In this document: positions 8,725 to 15,719 of the stretch, piece after piece
Numbering within the stretch: position 1 is the first letter of the stretch
Layout of the letters: each line of letters begins with the position of its first letter
Assembly: GCA_900320095.1 (NCBI GenBank)
Contig: ONQZ01000022.1
Location: 1 to 43,870, forward strand
Source of the DNA: an uncultured Lentisphaerota bacterium
Lineage (GTDB): Bacteria; Verrucomicrobiota; Lentisphaeria; Victivallales; UBA1829
DNA length: 43,870 nucleotides
Reading direction: 5' to 3'
Position numbers and translations under genes: made by a program
Notes under the pieces: model-generated
The model's database searches: none
What the model saw: the letters and a program-made list of their open reading frames with translations, nothing else
What the model was told of the DNA's origin: nothing

Positions 8725-9750
8725 ATGGACCTTCCGCGGGGCAGCAGGACAGCCGGTGCGGCGGCATTCGACCGCATCACGCCCGAATTCTTTCTGCCCG
8801 CGCTGGAGGACGCCCTCGCCTGCCGCCTGACCGGGCTCGCCTCCGCCCTGCCCAGCTACATCAACCGCGTCTACGAGATCGAGGCCGCCACCGGCGAACG
8901 CCTCGTGGTCAAGTTCTACCGCCCCGGACGCTGGACGCGCGAGGCCATTCTGGAGGAACACGAGTTCCTGTGGGACTGCGACGGCGAGGAGATACCCGTC
9001 GTGCCGCCCTACGAGCTCGAAACGAACTCCACGCTCGGCGAGCTCGACGGCGTTTTCTTCGCCATCTTCCCGCGCATGCGCGGCCGCGAGATCGAGCTCG
9101 AACAGGACGAGACGCTCGAACGCGTCGGGTCACTCCTCGGGCGCATCCACGCCTGCGGCGAACGCCGCGACGCACCCCACCGGCTCCGCATGACGCCCGC
9201 CTCCTTCGCCGAAGCCGCCATGCACCGTATCTTCGACCGCGGCGCGGTGGACCCCTCGTGCGAACAGGAGCTGATCGACCTCTGCGACGCCATCCTCGAC
9301 CTCGCGGAGGCGGTCTATCCGCCCGACGACGCCATGATCCGCATCCACGGCGACTTCCACCGCGCGAACGTGCTCGACCGCCCCGGCGTCGGCCTCATGG
9401 CGATCGACTTCGACGACATGGTCACGGGACCGCCCGTGCAGGACCTCTGGCTGCTGCTCCCCGGCACGCTCTCCGAATCGAAACGCGAGCTCGACGTGAT
9501 CCTCGCCGCCTACGAGGTCTTCCGTCCGTTCGACCGCGCCTCGCTCCGCCTCGTCGAACCCCTCCGCGCCATGCGCATGATGCACTTCCTCTCCTGGTGC
9601 GCCGTGCAGTCCGGCGACGCCGGATTCCGCAGGCAGTACCCCGACTGGGGCACGCGCGAATTCTGGCGCCGCGAAACCGCCGACTTCCGCATTCAGCTCG
9701 AAAACATCCGGCGCGCGCTGGATGGAAAGGACTACTCATGGAACCGCTGA
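8725..9750 (+). CDS. srkA: SrkA/RdoA-like aminoglycoside-phosphotransferase-fold protein kinase
   Basis: This 341-residue protein matches stress response kinase A (YihE/RdoA), which adopts a choline-kinase/APH fold and phosphorylates Ser/Thr. Visible features are a nucleotide-binding lysine in RLVVKFYRPGRWTREAI (near residue 60), an FPRMRGREIE segment, a catalytic loop HGDFHRANVL (about 210-219) and the metal-binding aspartates in AIDFDDM. The C-terminal helical part (LRAMRMMHFLSWCAVQ, ending in ENIRRALDG) also fits. In Escherichia coli the kinase counters envelope and oxidative stress death pathways. The downstream DUF302 gene begins inside its last codons (13-bp overlap), pointing to coupled translation. 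Confidence 0.88.
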   Translation: MDLPRGSRTAGAAAFDRITPEFFLPALEDALACRLTGLASALPSYINRVYEIEAATGERLVVKFYRPGRWTREAILEEHEFLWDCDGEEIPVVPPYELETNSTLGELDGVFFAIFPRMRGREIELEQDETLERVGSLLGRIHACGERRDAPHRLRMTPASFAEAAMHRIFDRGAVDPSCEQELIDLCDAILDLAEAVYPPDDAMIRIHGDFHRANVLDRPGVGLMAIDFDDMVTGPPVQDLWLLLPGTLSESKRELDVILAAYEVFRPFDRASLRLVEPLRAMRMMHFLSWCAVQSGDAGFRRQYPDWGTREFWRRETADFRIQLENIRRALDGKDYSWNR

Positions 9751-10307
9751 CAACAACGATAACGGAAAAGAAACGTCCCCGTAAAAAGAATCCTGTGCTC
9801 GCGGCGTTCCTCCTCGGCGCGATCGCCGGAGCCGCCGCCATGTTCTGCGCCGGATTCCTCTACCTTCGCCACAACCTCATCGTCTCGTACGAATTCCCCG
9901 GCATCACCGCCGACGATTTCGACGACGCGTTCGAAAACGCCATGCCGGCGGAATCCGGCTGGAAATCCTCGCGCGAGGCATGCTCCCTGCCCCTGCCCTC
10001 GGACGGTCGCGCCGTCTACAACTGGAAACTCTGCAACCGCACTTACGCGCGCGGCCTCATGGACGACCCGGACCGCGGACTCGTCCTGCCCGCCCTCGTC
10101 CCCTGCACGGTCAGCGTCACCGACGATCCGCGCACCGGCAGCGCCGTCGTGTCGAGGCTGAACACCGCGCTCCTCGGCGTGGTCTACGGCGGAAACGCGC
10201 GCAAGGTCCTGCGGTCCGGCATCGCCCCGGAACAGGAGGCGCTGGTCTCGCTCCTCGCAGACGGCATCCGCAAAGAAAAAACACAACGAAAGGAAACCGA
10301 ACCATGA
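9738..10307 (+). CDS. Membrane-anchored DUF302 family protein
   Basis: This 189-residue protein has a basic N-terminus and one transmembrane segment at about residues 20-43. A DUF302-type domain follows, recognisable from the order FDDAFENAMPAESGW, a CNRTYARGLMDDP segment, LPALVPCTVSVTDD, and SRLNTALLGVVYGGNARKVL. The molecular function of DUF302 is unknown. Proteins of this layout often occur near redox or stress genes. Its start overlaps the kinase gene and its stop overlaps the thioesterase start (ATGA), so it sits in a tight operon. Confidence 0.75.
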   Translation: MEPLTTTITEKKRPRKKNPVLAAFLLGAIAGAAAMFCAGFLYLRHNLIVSYEFPGITADDFDDAFENAMPAESGWKSSREACSLPLPSDGRAVYNWKLCNRTYARGLMDDPDRGLVLPALVPCTVSVTDDPRTGSAVVSRLNTALLGVVYGGNARKVLRSGIAPEQEALVSLLADGIRKEKTQRKETEP

Positions 10308-11134
10308 GCACCGCAACCGGTCCTCTCAACACCCCTGAAAACTCCGCCGACGTCATCCACGATGGCAACCCGTATTTCGACGGCAAGCCAGCCAGCATCA
10401 CCCGCGAGTACCCCACCCAGCTCCACGCCATCGGCCCGGACGGCCGGCTCCGCCTCGGCGCGGCGTTCGACCTGATGCAGGACATCGCGGGCGCGCACGC
10501 CGAACTCCTCGGCGTCGGCATCCACGACCTGCGCCGCCTCGGCATCACCTGGGTCCTCTCCCGCCTCATGATCAAGTTCGACGCCCTGCCCCCGCGTGCC
10601 GATTCCGTACGCCTGAAGACCTGGCCCAGCGGCGTCCGCCGTCTCTTCGCCATGCGCCAGTTCGAGCTGACCGATCCCGCCACCGGGCAGCGCATCGCCA
10701 CCGCCAGCAGCTACTGGCTCATGCTCAAGCTCGCCAACCTCCGCCCCGTCTCGCCCGACGACGTCACCGGAAAATTCCCCTCGAACCCGGACAAGCCGAT
10801 CTTCTTCGAGGACTGGGGCAAGCTCGACCCCGCGCCCGGCTCCGATCCCGTCCGCACCGACATCGGACAGTCGAAGATCGACTACAACAACCACGTGAAC
10901 AACGCCCATTATCCGATGTTCGCGCAGGACTGGCTCGCCGCCAAGCTCGGATACCCCGTCCGCGTGAACTCCATCCGCGTCAACTTCAACTTCGCGCTCC
11001 GCCTCGGCGAATCCATCGTCACCACCGGCGAACACGACGGTTCCGCCTTCCGCGCGGTCGGGCACACCACGGACGGCAAGAACGTCTTCGCCTGCGACGG
11101 CACGTTCGCCCCCATGGAGATCGCAGAAAAGTAA
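10304..11134 (+). CDS. Acyl-ACP thioesterase (FatA/FatB-like)
   Basis: This 276-residue double-hotdog protein fits the bacterial acyl-ACP thioesterase family, which releases fatty acids from acyl carrier protein. Domain one has LGAAFDLMQDIAGAHAELLGVG and ITWVLSRLMIKF (about residues 47-90). Domain two has the typical DYNNHVNNAHYPMFAQDWL motif (about 192-210), which carries catalytic Asn and His, and RVNFNFALRLGE. It may supply free fatty acids or remodel acyl chains. The fab genes and acpP at 28163-31645 encode the partner pathway. It overlaps the DUF302 gene by 4 bp. Confidence 0.9.
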   Translation: MSTATGPLNTPENSADVIHDGNPYFDGKPASITREYPTQLHAIGPDGRLRLGAAFDLMQDIAGAHAELLGVGIHDLRRLGITWVLSRLMIKFDALPPRADSVRLKTWPSGVRRLFAMRQFELTDPATGQRIATASSYWLMLKLANLRPVSPDDVTGKFPSNPDKPIFFEDWGKLDPAPGSDPVRTDIGQSKIDYNNHVNNAHYPMFAQDWLAAKLGYPVRVNSIRVNFNFALRLGESIVTTGEHDGSAFRAVGHTTDGKNVFACDGTFAPMEIAEK

Positions 11135-11190
11135 CCTCACCCCTGTTCAAACAGGCATTTCACTCTTTCCATATTCCACAGGAGCACAGC

Positions 11191-12363
11191 ATGAATCCCG
11201 AACTCAACCGCCTCTCCGATCTGCTCAACGAATCCGTCGACCGCGGCGAATACGCGGGCGCGTCCGTCATGGTCCTGCACAAGGGCGAGGAGATCTACTA
11301 CGCCGAAAGCGGATATGCCGACGTCGAATCCGGGCGCAAAATCTCCCGCGATACCATCTTCCGCATCTATTCGCAGTCGAAGCCGGTCACCGGCACCGCC
11401 GCCGTCATGAACATCGACCGCGGCATCCTTTCGCCCCGCGCCATGGTCGCGCGCTTCCTGCCGGGATTCGCGAACCAGCGCTACGACACCGAGTTCGGGC
11501 AGGGCCTCGCGGTCGTCAGCGACCGCCCGATGTACGTCTCCGACCTCCTGAACATGACCTCCGGGCTGCTCTATCCCGACTGCTCGCCCGACGCCGCCAT
11601 GGTCGTCCGCGAGATGGAGGACCTCCGCAAGCAGGGCGTCCAGCTCTCCACGGTCGAGTTCGCGAACAGGCTCGGCGGCTGCCGTCTCGCGTTCAAGCCC
11701 GGCGACCGCTGGGCGTACGGCTACTCCGCCGACGTGATTGGCGCTGTCATCGAATGCGCCGCCGGGAAACGCTTCGGGCAGTACCTGCAGGACGAAATCT
11801 TCGGCCCGCTCGGCATGAAGGACACCGGATTCGTCGTCCCCGAGGCGAAACGCGCCCGCCTCGCCACCGCCTACGACCATCGCGACCACACGCGCAAGCG
11901 CTTCGACTACGCCGACTGGCACCTCGGGCTGAACGCCTACCGCGAGGACACCGCGTTCGAGTCCGGCGGCGCGGGCCTCGTCTCCACCATCGGCGACTAC
12001 GCCGAGTTCGTGAAGATGCTCATGAACCGCGGCAGATACAACGGACACAAGTTCCTCTCCTCCGCCGGGTTCGACTACCTCATCTCCCCCCAGCTCACGC
12101 CGCATCAGGCGCGCACGTTCAACTGGCAGGACCTCGGCGGCCAGAACTACGGCAATTTCCTCTTCATGAAGACCTTCGGCGGTTGCTCCTCCACCACCGA
12201 CGCCATCGGATCGTTCGGCTGGGGCGGCTGGCTGGAGACGAACTTCACGCTCGACCTCAAAAACGAGCTCGCCGTCCTCTTCATGGCGCAGAACCAGTCC
12301 CCGCAGGACAACTCCCACCTCTTCCACCGCCTCCGCAACGCAGCCTACTACGCATTGACGTAA
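11191..12363 (+). CDS. Serine hydrolase of the class C beta-lactamase / esterase family
   Basis: This 390-residue protein has the penicillin-binding-protein-like serine hydrolase fold. The SxxK nucleophile motif is SQSK in RIYSQSKPVTGTAA (about residues 62-65). The Tyr motif is in GDRWAYGYSADVIGAV (near 172-180), and the third motif is FGWGGW near residue 345 in place of HTG/KTG. ILGPLGMKDT-type wording (EIFGPLGMKDTGF) is also present. Family members hydrolyse beta-lactams, esters or D-amino-acid peptides, and most uncharacterised ones are esterases. There is no signal peptide, so it is probably cytoplasmic. It is 56 bp downstream of the thioesterase gene and may share its transcript. Confidence 0.88.
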   Translation: MNPELNRLSDLLNESVDRGEYAGASVMVLHKGEEIYYAESGYADVESGRKISRDTIFRIYSQSKPVTGTAAVMNIDRGILSPRAMVARFLPGFANQRYDTEFGQGLAVVSDRPMYVSDLLNMTSGLLYPDCSPDAAMVVREMEDLRKQGVQLSTVEFANRLGGCRLAFKPGDRWAYGYSADVIGAVIECAAGKRFGQYLQDEIFGPLGMKDTGFVVPEAKRARLATAYDHRDHTRKRFDYADWHLGLNAYREDTAFESGGAGLVSTIGDYAEFVKMLMNRGRYNGHKFLSSAGFDYLISPQLTPHQARTFNWQDLGGQNYGNFLFMKTFGGCSSTTDAIGSFGWGGWLETNFTLDLKNELAVLFMAQNQSPQDNSHLFHRLRNAAYYALT

Positions 12364-12375
12364 CAGGCAACACAC

Positions 12376-12440
12376 CTGCCCGAGCGAAGCCAGGCACAAA
12401 ATCGGCACCGCTTGCGGTGTGCCCGGCTATGCTCGGGCAC
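12376..12440. repeat. Palindromic repeat cluster, copy A
   Basis: Three hairpins lie in tandem between two convergent genes. Unit 1 is 12376-12397, with arms CTGCCCG/CAGGCAC and loop AGCGAAGC. A short hairpin at 12404-12423 pairs GGCACCGC with GCGGTG plus TGCC. Unit 2 is 12419-12440, with arms GTGCCCG/CGGGCAC and loop GCTATGCT, which read on the other strand is AGCATAGC. Units 1 and 2 are both 22 bp with a 7-8-7 layout. The same layout recurs at 17964-18059 and 32772-32885. It could also act as a bidirectional transcription stop, but there is no T-run. Confidence 0.75.
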
Positions 12441-12454
12441 GAAGATGAGTAGTG

Positions 12455-12721
12455 TCATGCTTTCCGTTTGTTCTTCCGGACGGTCTTAATTGCTTCGTCA
12501 ATATCCGCCTCGATAACGCCGGCTTCCTTCGCCCAATTTTGAACCTTGCTGAGCACAGCCTCAAATTCGGCGAGGTTCGGCTCCTTGATCGGCTTCAGTA
12601 AAATGTTATCTTTGTCCGAGAAGACGACAAACTGAGTTCCGGCATCCAGCTTTAATGCCGTGCGGATTTTTTTCGGCAGGACGATCTGCCCCTTGGTTGA
12701 CATCGCGGTGATCATCGGCAT
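12455..12721 (-). CDS. AbrB/MazE-type (SpoVT-AbrB) DNA-binding regulator, solitary
   Basis: This 88-residue protein has an N-terminal swapped-hairpin DNA-binding domain: ITAMSTKGQIVLPKKIRTALKLDAGTQFVVFSDKDNILLKP (residues 3-43). A C-terminal helical tail rich in Lys/Glu follows. The start at 12721 has a perfect AGGAGG 6 nt upstream, better than the in-frame ATG-like start 36 nt earlier. Such proteins are antitoxins or transition-state regulators that usually repress their own promoter. No toxin gene follows (only about 90 bp to the convergent gene) or precedes it. The gene is less GC-rich than its neighbours, hinting at transfer. Confidence 0.85.
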   Translation of the reverse strand: MPMITAMSTKGQIVLPKKIRTALKLDAGTQFVVFSDKDNILLKPIKEPNLAEFEAVLSKVQNWAKEAGVIEADIDEAIKTVRKNKRKA

Positions 12722-12739
12722 GGCGCGCCTCCTTTCAAT

Positions 12740-12754
12740 GTAAGAATTTCTTAC
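12740..12754. promoter_or_regulatory. Palindromic operator candidate 1 (AbrB-type gene)
   Basis: GTAAGAATTTCTTAC is a near-perfect palindrome covering the expected transcription start, just downstream of the -10 box. A partner copy lies 53 bp away, about five helical turns. Confidence 0.6.
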
Positions 12755-12757
12755 CAT

Positions 12758-12785
12758 ACTATAACCGCCTTTTTCAAAAAGTCAA
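12758..12785 (-). promoter_or_regulatory. Promoter of the AbrB-type gene
   Basis: On the minus strand, TTGACT (12780-12785), a 16-bp spacer and TATAGT (12758-12763) form a good sigma70-type promoter. It lies between the two palindromes at 12740-12754 and 12793-12807, a layout suited to autorepression. Confidence 0.65.
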
Positions 12786-12792
12786 ATCCAAA

Positions 12793-12807
12793 GTAAGATT
12801 TTCTTAT
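12793..12807. promoter_or_regulatory. Palindromic operator candidate 2 (AbrB-type gene)
   Basis: GTAAGATTTTCTTAT differs from the first palindrome at two positions and lies 7 bp upstream of the -35 box. Confidence 0.55.
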
Positions 12808-12818
12808 TGAATCATTCC

Positions 12819-12950
12819 GTCGGGACGAGGCGAGGTGGAAGCCGGTGAAGAAATCCCGCGAATCGGAGCCGCCCCCAACAAAGCGGGACGCAACGCGTCC
12901 TATCTGCAAGACCTTGTTATTCTGCTGGCTCAGTCGGGACGAGGGCGAGG
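12819..12950. repeat. Non-coding stretch with direct repeats of about 17 bp at its ends
   Basis: GTCGGGACGAG followed by GCGAGG occurs at 12819-12835 and, with one extra G, at 12933-12950. A small hairpin GGACGC/GCGTCC sits between them at 12886-12900. There is no gene. The hairpin lies downstream of nadA and may mark the end of its transcript, but its T-run is poor. Confidence 0.5.
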
Positions 12951-12957
12951 CGGCTGC

Positions 12958-13875
12958 TTATTTCAGCGCGAGCATGCGTTCGATGGGCTTGCGGGCGGCG
13001 TCCATGATCTCGGGATCGAGCACGATCTCCTCGCATTTCCCCTGAAGCGCGGCGAGCACGTTTTCGAGCGTGATCTTTTTCATGTCCGGGCAGACGACCT
13101 GCGGCAGGAGCGGATGGAACACCTTGTCCGGGTTCTCCCGCTGCATGCGGTGGATGATGCCGAGCTCGGTGCCGATGATGAACTCCTTGAAAAGGGATTC
13201 GGACACGTGGCGGAGCATGCCGCCCGTGCTGAGCGCAACGTCGGCCGCCTCGATGATCATCGGACGGCATTCGGGGTGCACCAGCACCTCGGCGCCGGGA
13301 TGCGCCGCGCGCGCCTCGCGGATGCTCTCCAGCGTGATGTGGTCGTGCACGGGGCAGCAGCCGCTCCACAGGGACATCGGGCGTCCGAGTTTGGCGGTCA
13401 TGTTCGCGCCGAGGTTGCGGTCCGGCAGGAACATGATCTTCGCGTCCGCCGGGATCGCGTTCAGCACGCGTTCCACGTTGCCGGAGGTGCAGCACCAGTC
13501 GACCTGCGCCTTCACGGCGGCGGTGCTGTTCACGTACGCCACGAGGATTTCGTCCGGGTGCTCCTTGCGGTACTTGCGGACCTCGTCGACCTGCGCCATG
13601 TCCGCCATGGGGCATCCGGCGGTGGAGTTGGGCAGGATCACGCGGGAATCGGGCGACAGGATCTTCGCGGTCTCCGCCATGAAGCGGACGCCGCAGAAGA
13701 CGATGAGGTCGGCTTTGTATTTCTTCGCCTTGATGCTGAGCTCCAGCGAGTCGCCGCAGAAATCCGCGATGTCCTGGATCGCGCCGTCCACGTAATTGTG
13801 CGCGAGGATGGTCGCCCCCGTCTGCTCCTTGAGCTTCAGGATCTCTTTCTGCAGCTCGGCGGGATCGCGTTTCAT
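12958..13875 (-). CDS. nadA: Quinolinate synthase A
   Basis: This 305-residue protein is full length for NadA, the [4Fe-4S] enzyme that condenses iminoaspartate with dihydroxyacetone phosphate to quinolinate in NAD synthesis. Signatures are ILAHNYVDGAIQDIADFCGDSLELS near the N-terminus, VFCGVRFMAETAKIL (first cluster cysteine), NSTAGCPMADM, WSGCCPVHDHI (second) and LQGKCEEIVLDPEI (third). The start shares an ATGA overlap with lpxD. The oxygen-sensitive cluster suits an anaerobe. NadB and NadC are not in the window. Confidence 0.96.
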   Translation of the reverse strand: MKRDPAELQKEILKLKEQTGATILAHNYVDGAIQDIADFCGDSLELSIKAKKYKADLIVFCGVRFMAETAKILSPDSRVILPNSTAGCPMADMAQVDEVRKYRKEHPDEILVAYVNSTAAVKAQVDWCCTSGNVERVLNAIPADAKIMFLPDRNLGANMTAKLGRPMSLWSGCCPVHDHITLESIREARAAHPGAEVLVHPECRPMIIEAADVALSTGGMLRHVSESLFKEFIIGTELGIIHRMQRENPDKVFHPLLPQVVCPDMKKITLENVLAALQGKCEEIVLDPEIMDAARKPIERMLALK

Positions 13876-14930
13876 TTCGCGCCTCCGGTGCCCTTGCCTT
13901 CGAGCTCGGCGATCTTCGCCTCGAGCTTTTCGATGCGGCCCATGAGCTTGCGGACGCGGATCGGCAGGGCAAAACGCTCCAGATACGCCTCCTGGCTTTC
14001 GCCGGGCACGCCGAACACGGTTTCGCCGGGGGGCGTGCTCTTCTGGGCGGCGGAGCAGCCGAGCACCTTGGAGCCGTCGCCCATGGTGATGTGGCCGTTG
14101 ACGCCCGCGCGCGCCTGAAGCACCACGCCGCGTCCGAGCTCGGCGCTGCCCGCCACGCCGGACTGCCCGATCAGCACGGAGGATTCGCCCACGATCACGT
14201 TGTGCGCCACGAAGACCTGGTTGTCGATCTTCACGCCCTTCTTGACCCACGTCATGCCGAAGCGCGCGCGGTCGATGGTCGAGCACGCGCCGATCTCCAC
14301 GTCGTCGTCGATTCGCACGATACCGTTCTGCGGCACCTTCACGAGCCCGCGGAACGTGGCGTTGTAGCCGAATCCGTCCGCGCCGATCACGGCGTTGCCG
14401 TGGATGATCACGCGGTTGCCGATGACGCAGCGGTGCATGATGCACACGCCGGGGTACAGGATCGTGTTCTCGCCGACCTTCGAATACTGCCCGACGTAGG
14501 CGCAGGCGCAGACCTTCGTGTTCTTGCCGATCTCCGCGCCTTCCATGATGACGGCGTTCGGGCCCACGTGGACGCCCTCGGCGAGCTTCGCGGTCGGGTG
14601 CACGAACGCGGTCGGGTGGACGCCGACCGGGTAGTCAAGCGGTTCCGGCGCGAAGATCGCGCAGAGCTTGGTGAACGCCTTGTCCGGGTCTTCGCAGTGG
14701 ATGTTGGTCTGCCCCTCGGGCGGCTCGTATTTCCAGTCGTTCGGGACCAGCACGACGCCCGCGTGGCTCTCGCGCTGCGCCTTCAGATATTTCGCATTGT
14801 TGAGGAACGACACCTCGTTGCGTTCCGCCAGTTTCAGGGAATTGACCGCGTTGACCACGGCGTCGGGATTGCCCACGACGGTGCCGTGGATGATCTCCGC
14901 GAGTTCGGATGCTTTGTATTCTTTGCTCAT
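13872..14930 (-). CDS. lpxD: UDP-3-O-acylglucosamine N-acyltransferase
   Basis: This 352-residue protein has the LpxD layout: an N-terminal uridine-binding domain (EVSFLNNAKYLKAQRESHAGVVLVP), a long left-handed beta-helix of hexapeptide repeats (about residues 105-310), and a C-terminal helix (LMGRIEKLEAKIAELEGK). The conserved catalytic-region sequence VFVAHNVIVGE with its histidine is present near residue 235. LpxD adds the second 3-hydroxyacyl chain in lipid A biosynthesis using acyl-ACP. It is 54 bp downstream of skp, a widespread order in Gram-negatives. This is direct evidence that the cell makes lipid A. Confidence 0.95.
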   Translation of the reverse strand: MSKEYKASELAEIIHGTVVGNPDAVVNAVNSLKLAERNEVSFLNNAKYLKAQRESHAGVVLVPNDWKYEPPEGQTNIHCEDPDKAFTKLCAIFAPEPLDYPVGVHPTAFVHPTAKLAEGVHVGPNAVIMEGAEIGKNTKVCACAYVGQYSKVGENTILYPGVCIMHRCVIGNRVIIHGNAVIGADGFGYNATFRGLVKVPQNGIVRIDDDVEIGACSTIDRARFGMTWVKKGVKIDNQVFVAHNVIVGESSVLIGQSGVAGSAELGRGVVLQARAGVNGHITMGDGSKVLGCSAAQKSTPPGETVFGVPGESQEAYLERFALPIRVRKLMGRIEKLEAKIAELEGKGTGGAK

Positions 14931-14984
14931 TTCAGGTCCTCTTATGGGTGAGTTGGGTAATTTCAGTTCAGTTTGAGTTCAGGT

Positions 14985-15599
14985 TCACTTTTCGGACGAG
15001 GCGGCTCCGGCGGCGGGGTCCTTCGCGTTCTTGCGGTAGCCGCGGTTCAGGTCCTGGATGATCGCGTCGGTGATGTCGAGTCCGGGCTGGACGTAGATCA
15101 CGAATCCGACGTCGTTCAGGGATTCGCCGGACTGGTCGAGCACGATCGTGTAGCCTTCGAGCACGGCCTTGTTGTGGACGGCCTTGCGGATTTCTTCGAC
15201 CACCTCGCCGCGCAGTTTCGTGTACATGTCGCGGATTTGCGTCTTGCGGCTCTCGGTGTAGCTGGTCATCTCCTGCTCCTTCAGCTTCAGCGACTCGTAC
15301 AGCTGCTGCGCCTTCTGGCGCTTGTTCTCGCGTTCGGCGGCGGAGTATGCGATGTTCTGCGAGTCGTCACGGGCGGACTCGTACTGCTTCCGCAGGTTCT
15401 GGTACTGCTGGTTCAGCTGGCTTGAATACTCCTTGAACACCTCCATCTGCTGGTTCAGCTTGATCTCAATGGTCTTGGTCTTCTCGTATTCCTGGAATGT
15501 CTTTTGCATGTCGATCACGGCTATTTTCAGCTCGGCGGCACGCGCTCCGGCGGTCGTCAGGGTCAGCGCCAGCGCCAATGCGGCTAGGATTCGTTTCAT
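14985..15599 (-). CDS. Periplasmic chaperone Skp/OmpH family
   Basis: This 204-residue protein has a signal peptide (RILAALALALTLTTAGARA) and then the Skp pattern. A short strand (LKIAVIDMQKTFQEYEKTKTIE) is followed by a long charged coiled coil (about residues 45-125, rich in Gln/Lys/Glu) and a return strand region near 150-180 (GYTIVLDQSGESLNDVGFVIYVQPGLDITDAII). Skp trimers hold unfolded outer-membrane proteins in the periplasm. Context with lpxD fits. AAAGGAGAA precedes the start. Confidence 0.88.
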   Translation of the reverse strand: MKRILAALALALTLTTAGARAAELKIAVIDMQKTFQEYEKTKTIEIKLNQQMEVFKEYSSQLNQQYQNLRKQYESARDDSQNIAYSAAERENKRQKAQQLYESLKLKEQEMTSYTESRKTQIRDMYTKLRGEVVEEIRKAVHNKAVLEGYTIVLDQSGESLNDVGFVIYVQPGLDITDAIIQDLNRGYRKNAKDPAAGAASSEK

Positions 15600-15648
15600 G
15601 GTCTCGTTCTCCTTTCGGGAAAAAAGTTCTCTTTAAAAAATAAAGCAT

Positions 15649-15683
15649 GTCTTGAAATATACAAACTCAAGACGTATTTTAAA
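15649..15683. promoter_or_regulatory. Divergent skp / sirtuin promoter region with perfect inverted repeat
   Basis: GTCTTGA (15649-15655) and TCAAGAC (15667-15673) form a perfect 7-bp inverted repeat with an 11-nt centre. On the plus strand, TTGAAA (15652-15657), 17 bp and TATTTT (15675-15680) could drive the sirtuin gene. On the minus strand, TTTAAA (15678-15683), 16 bp and TATATT (15656-15661) could drive skp. Both would be covered by a protein bound to the repeat. Confidence 0.4.
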
Positions 15684-15719
15684 GCGGATTTTTTTCACTT
15701 TTTTTGGAGTTTGCGCCCT

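Noticed and set aside
12419..12440. Simple bidirectional terminator between the serine hydrolase and AbrB-type genes
   Set aside because: There is no T-run on either side, and the hairpin belongs to a repeat family found also inside hrpB, so a repeat element explains it better.
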